From assembly GCF_013385635.1 (NCBI RefSeq), contig NZ_JACAPR010000007.1, positions 341,427-405,426 on the forward strand: DNA of 64,000 bases, in the 5' to 3' direction. Positions 45,039 to 53,210 of the stretch are shown here, piece after piece. The position numbers and the translations under genes were made by a program. Source of the stretch: Pseudomonas gingeri. Its GTDB lineage: Bacteria > Pseudomonadota > Gammaproteobacteria > Pseudomonadales > Pseudomonadaceae. The first letter of the stretch is position 1. Each line of letters opens with the position of its first letter. The notes beneath the pieces are model-generated. The model was not told the DNA's origin, ran no database searches, and saw nothing but the letters and a program-made list of their open reading frames with translations.

Positions 45039-47180
45039 ATGACTGATGCCATTCGTTACGAAAAGGGTGCCGACCGGATTGTCGTGCTGACCCTGGACAT
45101 GCCCGGCCAGACGGCCAACACCATGAATGCGGCGTACCGCGAGGCCATGGCCGCCTGCGTGGCGCGCCTGCAGGCCGAGCGCGATGAGCTGGCCGGGGTG
45201 ATCATCACTTCGGCCAAGCCGACCTTCTTTGCCGGCGGCGACCTCAATGAACTGATCAAGGTCACGCCGGCCGATGCGCCGACCTTCCACGACGGCGTGC
45301 TCGAACTGAAGGCGCAGTTGCGTGCCCTGGAAACCCTGGAGCGGCCGGTGGTCGCGGCGATCAACGGCGCGGCGCTGGGCGGTGGCTGGGAGATCTGCCT
45401 GGCCTGCCAGCATCGCATCGCCCTCGATCACCCGGCCGTGCAACTGGGCTTGCCGGAAGTGACCCTCGGCCTGCTGCCGGGCGGCGGCGGGGTGGTGCGC
45501 ATGGTGCGCCTGCTCGGTCTGGAAAAGGCCTTGCCGTACCTGCTCGAAGGCAAGAAGGTCTCGGCGCGGCAAGCGCTGCAGGCCGGTTTGATCGGGGAGT
45601 TGGCGAGCGACGTCGACGATATGCTGGGCAAGGCCCGGGCCTGGATCCTCGCCCACCCGGAGGCCAGGCAGCCCTGGGATCTGCCGGGTTATCGCCTGCC
45701 GGGCGGCACGCCGGCCGATCCGAAGGTGGCGCAGATGCTCGCCATCGCTCCGTCGATCCTGCGCGGCAAGACCCAGGGTTGCTTCCCGGCGCCGGAGAAG
45801 ATCCTCTGTGCGGCGGTAGAGGGCGCACAGGTCGATTTCGCTACCGCGCACCTGATCGAGACCCGCTACTTCACCGAACTGACCACCGGCCAGGTGGCGA
45901 AGAACATGATCGGCACCTTCTGGTTCCAGCTCAACGAGATCAACGCCGGCGGTTCGCGGCCCAAGGGCTTTGCTCCCTGCACCACGCGCAAGGTCGGCGT
46001 GCTCGGCGCCGGCATGATGGGGGCCGGCATCGCCCATGTCAGCGCTATGGCCGGGATCGAGGTGGTGCTCAAGGACATCAGCCTGGCCGCGGCCGAGAAG
46101 GGCAAGGCCCACTCGGCCGCGTTGCTGGACAAGAAGATTGCCCGTGGCCAACTGACCGACGAACAGCGTGATGTCATCCTCGCGCGTATCCGGCCGGCCG
46201 AGCAGGACAGTGACCTGGCCGGCTGCGACCTGATCATCGAAGCGGTGTTCGAGGACCGTGACCTCAAGGCCAGGGTCTCGGCCGCCGCGCAGCGTATCGT
46301 CGGCGACGCCGCGGTGATCGCCTCCAACACCTCGACCCTGCCCATCACCGGCCTGGCCACGGCCGTCCCGCAGCAGGACAAGTTCATCGGCCTGCACTTC
46401 TTCAGTCCGGTGGAGAAGATGCCACTGGTGGAAATCATCAGGGGCGCGCGGACCAGCGACGAAACCCTGGCCCGTGGCTTCGACTTTGTCCTGCAGATCC
46501 GCAAGACACCGATTGTGGTCAACGACAGCCGGGGCTTTTTCACGTCTCGGGTGTTCGGCACCTTTACCAACGAAGGTATTGCCATGCTCGGCGAAGGCAT
46601 CTCGGCGCCGATGATCGAAACCGAGGCGCGCAAGGCCGGCATGCCGGTGGGGCCGCTGGCGATTTCCGACGAAGTGTCGCTGAGCCTGATGAGTCATATC
46701 CGCCAGCAGACCGCCAGGGACCTGCAAGCCGAAGGCAAGGCCATGCCGCGGCATCTGGCGTTTGCGGTGATCGACCTGTTGCTGGAGTACAAGCGCCCCG
46801 GCAAGGCTGCCGGCGCTGGCTTCTACGACTACCCGGCGGGCGCGCAGAAACACTTGTGGCCGGAGCTGAAGAATCGCTTCGAGCAACCGGGACGGCAGAT
46901 CGCGCCCCAGGATGTCCGCGACCGCCTGCTTTTCGTGCAGGCCCTGGAAACCGTGCGCTGTCTGGAGGAGGGCGTGTTGCACTCGACGGCGGATGCCAAT
47001 ATCGGTTCGATCTTCGGCATCGGCTTTGCCGCCTGGAGTGGCGGGGCGCTGCAGTTCATCAACCAGTACGGTCTGCAGGACTTTATCGCCCGCGCCCGCT
47101 ACCTGGCGGAGCAGTACGGCGAGCGTTTCGCGCCGCCGGCGTTGTTGCTGGACAAGGCCGCCAGGAGTGAACGGTTTTGA
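45039..47180 (+). CDS. Bifunctional enoyl-CoA hydratase/3-hydroxyacyl-CoA dehydrogenase (FadB/FadJ-like)
   Basis: The 713-residue protein has an N-terminal crotonase domain (FFAGGDLNEL oxyanion loop; GLPEVTLGLLPGGGG with the catalytic Glu). A 3-hydroxyacyl-CoA dehydrogenase follows, with NAD motif VGVLGAGMMGAGIA near residue 325, IGLHFFSPVEKMPLVEII with the catalytic His, and two C-terminal helical domains. The start at 45039 (MTDAIRYEKG) lies 19 bp after the thiolase stop; upstream in-frame residues belong to the thiolase DNA. It performs the middle two steps of acyl-CoA oxidation. Confidence 0.92.
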   Translation: MTDAIRYEKGADRIVVLTLDMPGQTANTMNAAYREAMAACVARLQAERDELAGVIITSAKPTFFAGGDLNELIKVTPADAPTFHDGVLELKAQLRALETLERPVVAAINGAALGGGWEICLACQHRIALDHPAVQLGLPEVTLGLLPGGGGVVRMVRLLGLEKALPYLLEGKKVSARQALQAGLIGELASDVDDMLGKARAWILAHPEARQPWDLPGYRLPGGTPADPKVAQMLAIAPSILRGKTQGCFPAPEKILCAAVEGAQVDFATAHLIETRYFTELTTGQVAKNMIGTFWFQLNEINAGGSRPKGFAPCTTRKVGVLGAGMMGAGIAHVSAMAGIEVVLKDISLAAAEKGKAHSAALLDKKIARGQLTDEQRDVILARIRPAEQDSDLAGCDLIIEAVFEDRDLKARVSAAAQRIVGDAAVIASNTSTLPITGLATAVPQQDKFIGLHFFSPVEKMPLVEIIRGARTSDETLARGFDFVLQIRKTPIVVNDSRGFFTSRVFGTFTNEGIAMLGEGISAPMIETEARKAGMPVGPLAISDEVSLSLMSHIRQQTARDLQAEGKAMPRHLAFAVIDLLLEYKRPGKAAGAGFYDYPAGAQKHLWPELKNRFEQPGRQIAPQDVRDRLLFVQALETVRCLEEGVLHSTADANIGSIFGIGFAAWSGGALQFINQYGLQDFIARARYLAEQYGERFAPPALLLDKAARSERF

Positions 47181-47301
47181 GCCGCCGAGTGCGGTCCTGG
47201 CTGAATCTGGCCTGACAATGGCGCGTTCTGTGCTTGCCTTGAACGACTGTTTCAAGGCAGGCTCAGGCCTTACTCTATTGTCTTTTGTGTCAGGTACTTT
47301 T

Positions 47302-48030
47302 ATGTCGTTACGCATCTGCATTCTGGAAACCGATGTCCTGCGTCCGGAACTGGTCGATCAATATCAGGGCTACGGGCAGATGTTCGAGCGTCTGTTCTCC
47401 CGTCAGCCGATTGCTGCCGAGTTCACCGTCTACAACGTGATGCAGGGCGTCTACCCGAGTGACGAGCTGACGTTCGACGCCTACCTGGTGACCGGCAGCA
47501 AGGCCGACTCCTTCGGCAGCGACCCTTGGATCCAGACCCTCAAGACCTATCTGCTCGACCGTTACCAGCGTGGCGACAAACTGCTGGGCATCTGCTTCGG
47601 CCACCAACTGCTGGCGTTGCTGCTGGGTGGCAAGACCGAGCGCGCGAGCCAGGGTTGGGGCGTCGGTACCCATCAATACAAGATGGCCGCCAAGGCGCCT
47701 TGGATGAGCCCGGTGATGGAAGAGCTGACGCTGCTGATCAGCCACCAGGACCAGGTCACCGCACTGCCGGAAAACGCCACGGTGATCGCCAGCAGCGATT
47801 TCTGCCCGTTCGCCGCGTACCACATCAACGACCAGGTACTGTGCTTCCAGGGGCATCCGGAGTTTATCCACGACTATTCACGGGCCCTGCTGGACATTCG
47901 CCAGCAGAACCTTGGCGAACAGATCTACTCCAAGGGCATCGCCAGCCTGGAGCACGACCACCATGGCACCACGGTGGCGGAGTGGATGATGCGTTTCGTC
48001 GCCCACAAGCCGCAGGCCACATCGGCCTGA
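47302..48030 (+). CDS. Class I glutamine amidotransferase-like protein
   Basis: The 242-residue stand-alone GATase has nucleophile Cys in GICFGHQLLALLLGG and His in FQGHPEFIHDYS with nearby Glu, completing the triad. It resembles the GMP-synthase/gamma-Glu-hydrolase branch often annotated as a polyamine (PauD/PuuD-like) or generic amidotransferase. It sits 121 bp after the FadB-like gene on the same strand. The substrate is not evident from context. The ATG at 47302 begins MSLRICILETD directly at the first strand. Confidence 0.85.
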   Translation: MSLRICILETDVLRPELVDQYQGYGQMFERLFSRQPIAAEFTVYNVMQGVYPSDELTFDAYLVTGSKADSFGSDPWIQTLKTYLLDRYQRGDKLLGICFGHQLLALLLGGKTERASQGWGVGTHQYKMAAKAPWMSPVMEELTLLISHQDQVTALPENATVIASSDFCPFAAYHINDQVLCFQGHPEFIHDYSRALLDIRQQNLGEQIYSKGIASLEHDHHGTTVAEWMMRFVAHKPQATSA

Positions 48031-48052
48031 CCTGCTGTCGCACACGATACCT

Positions 48053-48137
48053 GATCGTTCCCACGCTCCGCGTGGGAATGACTCGCTGGACGCTCCGCGT
48101 CCGCTTCAAAAGCTTCGCGGGCAAGCCCGCTCCCACA
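48053..48137. repeat. Truncated dispersed repeat (copy 10) fused to a REP half-site
   Basis: The left outer hairpin and the inner GGACGCTCCGCGTCC hairpin remain (to about 48106). The sequence then passes directly into GCTTCGCGGGCAAGCCCGCT and CCCACAG of a REP element. It lies between the converging amidotransferase and corA genes. Confidence 0.83.
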
Positions 48138-48168
48138 GTGTGGGAGCGATCTATCGGCAGTGTTGGGT

Positions 48169-49140
48169 CTACAACCAGCCGGACTTCTTGAAGCTGGCCC
48201 ACAACCCCACGCAGCCCACCGAGATAAAACCCAGCACGGCAAAATAGCCGTAATGCCAGCTCAGCTCCGGCATATTCTGGAAGTTCATCCCGTAGATCCC
48301 CGCCACTGCCGTCGGAAACGCCAGGATCGCCGCCCAGGCAGCGAACTTGCGCTGCACGATGCTCTGCCGGGCGGCCTCCAGCAGCACGCCGACCTCGATG
48401 GTCTGGCTGGCGATATCGCGCAGGGTCGCCAGATCCTCCATCTGCCGCGTCACATGGATCTGCACGTCGCGGAAATACGGACGCATGTTCTTGTCGATAA
48501 ACGGGAAGTCCAGGCGCGAGACTTCCTCGCTGATCTCCACCATCGGTGCCACGTAGCGGCGCAGGCGCAACACATCGCGGCGCAAGTGGTGGATACGCTG
48601 GATATCCGTCTCGTTCAACGAACTGCTGAGCACGTTCTTTTCCAGCTCGTCGATTTCGCCGTGGATGGCTTCGCTGACCGGTTGATAGCTCTCGGTGACG
48701 AAGTCCAGCAGGGCATAGAGCACGAAATCCTCGCCATGTTCCAGCAGCAACGGGCGTGCTTCGCAACGCTGGCGCACGTGGGCATAGGACTTCGAATGAC
48801 CGTTGCGGCAGGTGATGATATAGCCGTTGCCGGCAAAGATATGGGTCTCGATGAACTCCAGCTTGCCCTCGTGGCGAATCGGCGAGTAGGTGACGATAAA
48901 CAGCGCATCGCCGAAGGTTTCCAGCTTCGGTCGACTGTGTTTTTCCAGGGCATCTTCAATGGCCAGTTCATGCAGGTTGAACTGTTTCTGCAGGTTGGCG
49001 AGCTCCTGGGCATTGGGCTCTTCCAGGCCGATCCAGACAAAGTGATCGGGTTTCGCCGCCCAGGCGGCGCCCTCGTCGAGGGTGATATTGGTGACCTTTC
49101 TACCGGCACTGTAAACCGCCGCGGCAACGACTCTACCCAT
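48169..49140 (-). CDS. corA: CorA-family magnesium/cobalt transporter
   Basis: The 323-residue protein has a long cytoplasmic helical domain (HELAIEDALEKHSRPKLE and onward). Two C-terminal membrane helices are separated by the ion-selectivity motif GIYGMNFQNMPE (GMN at the pore entrance). The basic tail SFKKSGWL matches the CorA C-terminus. It forms a pentameric divalent-cation channel. The start at 49140 (MGRVVAAAVYS) is followed directly by family-like sequence. Confidence 0.93.
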   Translation of the reverse strand: MGRVVAAAVYSAGRKVTNITLDEGAAWAAKPDHFVWIGLEEPNAQELANLQKQFNLHELAIEDALEKHSRPKLETFGDALFIVTYSPIRHEGKLEFIETHIFAGNGYIITCRNGHSKSYAHVRQRCEARPLLLEHGEDFVLYALLDFVTESYQPVSEAIHGEIDELEKNVLSSSLNETDIQRIHHLRRDVLRLRRYVAPMVEISEEVSRLDFPFIDKNMRPYFRDVQIHVTRQMEDLATLRDIASQTIEVGVLLEAARQSIVQRKFAAWAAILAFPTAVAGIYGMNFQNMPELSWHYGYFAVLGFISVGCVGLWASFKKSGWL

Positions 49141-49306
49141 AAGGCTGATCTTCTTCTTTTAAAAGGGGAAAGACAGGCTGCAGCTTAGCCTGCCCAGGCT
49201 CTTCAGAGTCGGCAAAACAACGGGAGTTCGTGGAAAAACCGCAACTTTCATGTTGCGGTGCACGGTACCTTCGGGAGGGAGCCGCGATGGCCTGGAAGGT
49301 GAGCGA

Positions 49307-50029
49307 TCAGGCCGTTTGCAACTGCCGATCCATCGCCGCGATACAGTCGCGCATCTGTTCCCGGCACTGGGCGATCAGCATCGGCATATCGTCCAGGGTC
49401 AGCCCGGCGGTGGGGATCGCCGGCAGCGAGCGGATCATCACCTTGCCACCGTGCCAGCGGTTCAGGCGCATATGCCGGATATAGCTGCTGACGCACACTG
49501 GCACGATGGGCACGCCGGCGGCGATTGCCATCTGGAAGGCGCCTTTCTTGAACGGCAGCAGGTCTTCGCCAAGATTGCGGGTGCCTTCGGGAAAGACCCA
49601 GATCGAGGTGTCCTTGTGTTGCAGGGTCTCGGTGGTGGTCAGCATCGACTGGCGCGCCTTGCAGGCATTGCCGCGATCGATCAGCACATTGCCCGCCAGC
49701 CAGAACAACTGGCCGAACAACGGCACCCACTTCAGGCTTTTCTTGCCGATGCACACCGTACGGCGTGGCACCACATTGCCGAACACGAACAGGTCGTAGT
49801 TGGACTGGTGGTTGGCAATGATCACGCAGCTTTGCGGCTTGTCCATCAGTGGCCCGACTTCGGCCTTGACCCGTAGGCGCAGAATGCACATGGCCGGCCA
49901 GGCATAGAGGCGGGCGCACAGCCGGCTGTTATCCGGATTGAACGGGCGACACAGCCCGAGCATCACACCGATAATGCCGGCGACGATAAAATGCAGCCCC
50001 ATCAATAACATACGCAACAGAAACAGCAT
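49307..50029 (-). CDS. plsC: 1-acyl-sn-glycerol-3-phosphate acyltransferase
   Basis: The 240-residue inner-membrane acyltransferase has N-terminal hydrophobic segments (MLFLLRMLLMGLHFIVAGI), the catalytic HX4D motif NHQSNYDLF and the glycerol-phosphate binding motif VFPEGTRNLGE. It converts lysophosphatidate to phosphatidate in phospholipid synthesis. The gene is probably monocistronic; upstream of it lies a terminator for the next minus-strand gene. Confidence 0.92.
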   Translation of the reverse strand: MLFLLRMLLMGLHFIVAGIIGVMLGLCRPFNPDNSRLCARLYAWPAMCILRLRVKAEVGPLMDKPQSCVIIANHQSNYDLFVFGNVVPRRTVCIGKKSLKWVPLFGQLFWLAGNVLIDRGNACKARQSMLTTTETLQHKDTSIWVFPEGTRNLGEDLLPFKKGAFQMAIAAGVPIVPVCVSSYIRHMRLNRWHGGKVMIRSLPAIPTAGLTLDDMPMLIAQCREQMRDCIAAMDRQLQTA

Positions 50030-50194
50030 CTAACGGGCCCGCCAGGACAAAAGGTGGCGCAGTGTACGGATGTGCACTGTTTTCGGCAATTAGGTGGATA
50101 GAGGCCGGAGATAGGCGATGTTTTAGCGCATGTTTCCTGGCTGGGTGTCAGGCGCGGTCTAGAGCGGTTACGGTGGGTACGAACGTGCCTGTAG

Positions 50195-50221
50195 GAAAAA
50201 GCCCGACTCAAGGTCGGGCTC
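50195..50221 (-). terminator. Rho-independent terminator of the crotonase gene
   Basis: On the minus strand AGCCCGAC-CTTGA-GTCGGGCT is followed by TTTTTCC, about 26 bp past the crotonase stop codon at 50246. Confidence 0.9.
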
Positions 50222-50245
50222 TTCTACAAACGAGGGGCTTGAGGA

Positions 50246-50935
50246 TCAGCCCATGTGGTCCTGATCGAGAATGATCGCGTGGTCCAGGGTTTCCAGCAGC
50301 GCCTTGCGCACTTTCAGCTTGGTGTTCTTGTGGGCATTCATATTGATCTTCTTCAACTGCCGGGCGGCATTCAGGGCGGCCTCCTGCAGCTCCTCCGGCG
50401 CAACCACCTTGTCGAGGAAACCGGCGTCCACCGCGTCTTGCGGGTTGAACATCTCGCCATTGATCACCGAGCGATGGAAGGCCGAGCGCCGCAGCCGATC
50501 ACGGGCGATCTCGATCCCGGCGTGGTGCATGGTCATGCCGATCTGCACTTCATTCAGGCCGATGCTGAACGGCCCGTCGACACCGATGCGGTAGTCGGCC
50601 GACAGCAGCAGGAAGGCGCCCTTGGCCACGGCGTGGCCGGGACAGGCGACGATCACCGGGAACGGGTGGGACAACAGGCGACGGGCGAGGGTGGAACCGG
50701 CGGTCACCAGGCTGACGGCTTCCTTGGGGCCGGCGGTCATCACTTTCAGATCGTAGCCGCCGGAGAGAATGCCCGGCTGGCCGGTAATGATCACCACCGC
50801 GCGGTCGCTGGTGGCCTGGTCCAGGGCGGTGTTGAAGGCGGCAATCACGTCCGGGGAAATGGCATTGACCTTGCCATTGCTCAAGGTCAGGGTCGCGATA
50901 CCGTCTTCGAGGTGGTAGGAGATCAATTCACTCAT
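50246..50935 (-). CDS. Crotonase/enoyl-CoA hydratase family protein
   Basis: The 229-residue protein has the crotonase fold: oxyanion-hole segment ILSGGYDLKVM and CPGHAVAKGAFLLLSADYRI. The usual catalytic-Glu motif of hydratases reads LNEVQIGMTMHHAGIEIAR. It is shorter than typical 258-residue hydratases, and one catalytic Glu appears absent. The reaction is uncertain (hydratase, isomerase or thioesterase-like). Transcribed from near 51000, with a TGACT-N4-AGTCA palindrome 70 bp upstream of its start. Confidence 0.84.
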   Translation of the reverse strand: MSELISYHLEDGIATLTLSNGKVNAISPDVIAAFNTALDQATSDRAVVIITGQPGILSGGYDLKVMTAGPKEAVSLVTAGSTLARRLLSHPFPVIVACPGHAVAKGAFLLLSADYRIGVDGPFSIGLNEVQIGMTMHHAGIEIARDRLRRSAFHRSVINGEMFNPQDAVDAGFLDKVVAPEELQEAALNAARQLKKINMNAHKNTKLKVRKALLETLDHAIILDQDHMG

Positions 50936-51004
50936 GACGTAATTCCTTATAAAGAAGTGGCACAGACGTTACCCAGCCGCAGGGGTGAGGTAAAGCGCCG
51001 TGAC

Positions 51005-51018
51005 TGACTGGTGAGTCA
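51005..51018. promoter_or_regulatory. TGACT-N4-AGTCA palindrome upstream of the crotonase gene
   Basis: TGACTGGTGAGTCA lies 70 bp before the crotonase ATG, in the right place for an operator. The surrounding 320-bp gap (50936-51255) holds no convincing gene and also contains the promoter of tRNA-Ser. Confidence 0.5.
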
Positions 51019-51188
51019 GGCTTTTGCCGCCGCGACCGTGGCTGTGGGCTTTGCCAGCTGCCTGCGCTGCCTTTATGCAAGGCGCCGGGCCGGGCCGGAG
51101 ATTGGCGGGTTTGCCCTGACGGCCGGGCGGGGTGATGGCGCCAGGTCGGCTACCCGACTTAAGCGCATGAAAATTCTGAAAAAAACCT

Positions 51189-51217
51189 TTGCCATTGGAA
51201 AAGCTTTCGACTACATT
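51189..51217 (+). promoter_or_regulatory. Sigma-70 promoter of tRNA-Ser
   Basis: A -35 TTGCCA (51189-51194) and a -10 TACATT (51212-51217) are separated by 17 bp, followed by the GC-rich CGCGCC discriminator typical of stable RNA genes, about 38 bp before the tRNA. Confidence 0.7.
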
Positions 51218-51255
51218 AGCGCGCCTCGACAGACTGAATCGGTTTGACGAGATAC

Positions 51256-51345
51256 GGTGAAGTGTCCGAGTGGCTTAAGGAGCACGCCTGGAAAGTGTGT
51301 ATACAGGAAACTGTATCGAGAGTTCGAATCTCTCCTTCACCGCCA
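51256..51345 (+). tRNA. tRNA-Ser (anticodon GGA)
   Basis: This 90-nt class II tRNA has an acceptor stem GGTGAAG/CTTCACC, a D-arm with GTGGCTTAAGG, an anticodon loop CTGGAAA (GGA at 51290-51292, reading UCC/UCU), a long variable arm (TATACAGGAAACTGTAT-like stem) and a T-loop GTTCGAATC. The discriminator is G and CCA is encoded. The region beyond it carries accessory genes, as is common at tRNA 3' ends. Confidence 0.97.
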
Positions 51346-51358
51346 CATTCTGCAAACA

Positions 51359-51405
51359 CAAACCCCTGATTTTCCTAGAGAAAGTCGGGGGTTTGTGGTT
51401 TTTGG
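51359..51405 (+). terminator. Terminator downstream of tRNA-Ser
   Basis: CAAACCCCTGATTTTC pairs with GAAAGTCGGGGGTTTG over 16 bp (two G-T pairs) across a 5-nt loop. It is followed by TGGTTTTTGG, an unusually long stem for a tRNA terminator. Confidence 0.82.
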
Positions 51406-51492
51406 CGTATGGAAAAGAGAGATATGGGGGGACGGAGGTTCCTGGGCCTGTGGTCGCCTTATGGCCTACGCTTCATTTGCTCTGATCTAATA

Positions 51493-51777
51493 TTACCACT
51501 GGTCAGGCGGTAGTCGCCGAGTATGGAAGACGCGCAGCACTTGTAGACGACCGTTACGAATACGGTATGGAATCAGATAAGGCAGGTCGGGAAGAGGCCA
51601 TTCTCGTGTTCCTGGAATTCGTCCTTCATGGCCCATAGCGGGAAACTGCGCTAGCCGTTGGACGCTGGCGCGCACCTCAAGCATGAAGGCCTGAGCTGCT
51701 TGTGGATTGTCTTGCGCGATATAGGCGGCTGCGTCATCCAGATTCCTGAGTGCGGTTTTCAGCCATTCAACGCGCAT
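51493..51777 (-). CDS. RelE/ParE-family toxin (type II TA)
   Basis: The 94-residue toxin shows the ParE-like pattern MRVEWLKTALRNLDDAAAYI, DNPQAAQAFMLEVRASVQRL, PYLIPYRIRNGRLQVLRVFHTRR. The last segment is the family's C-terminal strand with basic residues. The ATG at 51777 lies inside the antitoxin's end (11-nt overlap), typical of translational coupling in TA operons. Target (gyrase or ribosome-bound mRNA) cannot be told from sequence. Confidence 0.88.
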   Translation of the reverse strand: MRVEWLKTALRNLDDAAAYIAQDNPQAAQAFMLEVRASVQRLAQFPAMGHEGRIPGTREWPLPDLPYLIPYRIRNGRLQVLRVFHTRRLPPDQW

Positions 51778-52006
51778 CGGCACCCCATTTTCGGAAGGTG
51801 GCTTCAACTTCCTCGTCCGTGGCGAAGTCTCCCGCATCAGCCTCTTCTATAGCGCGCTGAATTTCGGCGATTTGCCAGGCTTCACGGGCCAGGTAGTCCC
51901 GTAGGGCATCGATGGCGAGGAAGGATTTACTACGGCCAGTAGCTTTTGCCAGGTTGGCGAGGGTCTCAGCCATCTCGTCGGGGAGACGTAGGGACATAAC
52001 GGACAT
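51767..52006 (-). CDS. Ribbon-helix-helix antitoxin of the ParE-like toxin
   Basis: The 79-residue protein opens MSVMSLRLPDEMAETLANLA, a CopG/RHH DNA-binding strand-helix. An acidic C-terminal toxin-binding tail follows (AIEEADAGDFATDEEVEATF). It is first in the TA operon. A perfect 8-bp inverted repeat just upstream (52027-52047) is its probable autoregulatory operator. Confidence 0.88.
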   Translation of the reverse strand: MSVMSLRLPDEMAETLANLAKATGRSKSFLAIDALRDYLAREAWQIAEIQRAIEEADAGDFATDEEVEATFRKWGADAR

Positions 52007-52026
52007 GGGAACCTCAATGTAGTGGT

Positions 52027-52047
52027 GTGTAGTACAAAATACTACAC
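52027..52047. promoter_or_regulatory. Operator palindrome of TA operon 1
   Basis: GTGTAGTA-CAAAA-TACTACAC is a perfect 8-bp inverted repeat, 20 bp upstream of the antitoxin start, fitting RHH antitoxin autoregulation. Confidence 0.78.
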
Positions 52048-52191
52048 CGTCATGCGCGGTAGTGCGTTAGCGATCCGTCGCGAATCATGTCCAAATCTGA
52101 TTTTAATGAGGCGCGGATCCCCAACGGCGCGTGTGAGGTGGCCGTACCACTCCCATTCATGCAGTGATACGGCTTTCACCTGCCGAAATGC

Positions 52192-52671
52192 TCAGCTCGA
52201 CGATTGAACCGAAGCCTGTTCCACCGGTTGCATCAGCACCGGCATATCCCGCCATTTTACCCAGGGCTCGTTCTGCCAATGCAGCAGGCTGACCGAACGC
52301 CCTGCCCACTGCAACGAACTGAGGGCAGGGCCTTGCTCTGCTGCGGAGGTTGAAAGGTTGCGTAATGTGGGAATGACTTCATGAGTCAGCCATCGCCGCA
52401 AATGCTGGTTTTCAGGGATGTGGTGATAAACCATCAGTGCGTACACCCCCGACTCGCTGATCATCAGGGTTTTCTGGATCTTCGCGTGGTAGTTCAACAG
52501 GAGCAAACGGTGCTGGTCACTGTCGAGCTTGCGGGTAAGACGTTCGTCCAGATGCAGTCCCATCAGGCGACCCAGGTCGAGCGCGCTGAACCAGGCTTGT
52601 GACTCAAGCATCAGGGCATGGAGGAAACGATCGTGACGGGGGAATCGGGTTGGTTCGAAATGTTCGGTCAT
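52192..52671 (-). CDS. Bro-N domain protein (phage antirepressor-like)
   Basis: The 159-residue protein carries a Bro-N domain (WFSALDLGRLMGLHLDERL, LNYHAKIQKTLMISESGVYA, RRWLTHEVIPTLRNL), the DNA-binding region of phage antirepressors. The C-terminus (residues ~105-159) is unrelated and rich in Trp. No other phage gene is nearby, so it is an orphan, possibly domesticated. It lies between the two TA loci. Confidence 0.8.
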   Translation of the reverse strand: MTEHFEPTRFPRHDRFLHALMLESQAWFSALDLGRLMGLHLDERLTRKLDSDQHRLLLLNYHAKIQKTLMISESGVYALMVYHHIPENQHLRRWLTHEVIPTLRNLSTSAAEQGPALSSLQWAGRSVSLLHWQNEPWVKWRDMPVLMQPVEQASVQSSS

Positions 52672-52865
52672 ATTGAGGTGTCCGCCTAGTTGAGTAAGTG
52701 GGTCGCCTCGTATTCACAGGACGCCAATCCTGTATCGCTGATGTGCAGCGATGACTGAACCTTACTGCGGGATGCGCGGTTGGGCAAGAGGGAATAGGGT
52801 CTAATCGCTGTGGGAGAAGTTACTGGATTTTGTCGAAACCTTGCGGACCTGCGGGGGTTGCGTGT

Positions 52866-52879
52866 ATCTCAATTGAGAT
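52866..52879. promoter_or_regulatory. Operator palindrome of TA operon 2
   Basis: ATCTCAATTGAGAT is a perfect 14-bp palindrome, 34 bp before the antitoxin ATG and just upstream of its AGGAG ribosome site. Confidence 0.78.
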
Positions 52880-52913
52880 GCATAGTCGGAACCGTTAAAC
52901 AGGAGAATTCGAC

Positions 52914-53210
52914 ATGGCCCAAACCTCGATGCTACATGTCCGTGTGGACGATAAGCTCAAAGCTGACGCAACGGAAAAACTCGCCAGTTTCGGCCTGACC
53001 GTTTCGGATGCAGTCCGTATTCTGCTGACTCGTGTGGCAAAGGAAGGTGGTTTGCCCGTCGGTTTGACAGCCGACCCCGAAGCCTATGACGTATGGTTCC
53101 GTGCGAAGGTGCAGGAAGCACTGGACGATACGCGACCACCTGTCCCGCATCAGCAGGTTATGGACGAAGCGCAAGCGCTGATCGACAGAAAGCGTCGTGC
53201 CCGTTCTTGA
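52914..53210 (+). CDS. RelB/DinJ-family antitoxin
   Basis: The 98-residue antitoxin starts MAQTSMLHVRVDDKLKADAT with GLTVSDAVRILLTRVAKEGG, the RHH DNA-binding motif of the RelB/DinJ family. A C-terminal toxin-binding helix (YDVWFRAKVQEALDDTRP) follows. Its stop overlaps the toxin start by 14 nt. It is divergent from the Bro-N gene and unrelated in sequence to the antitoxin at 51767. Confidence 0.9.
   Translation: MAQTSMLHVRVDDKLKADATEKLASFGLTVSDAVRILLTRVAKEGGLPVGLTADPEAYDVWFRAKVQEALDDTRPPVPHQQVMDEAQALIDRKRRARS

Noticed and set aside
51011..51247. A 78-codon frame before tRNA-Ser
   Set aside because: Composition is not protein-like and it contains the tRNA promoter.
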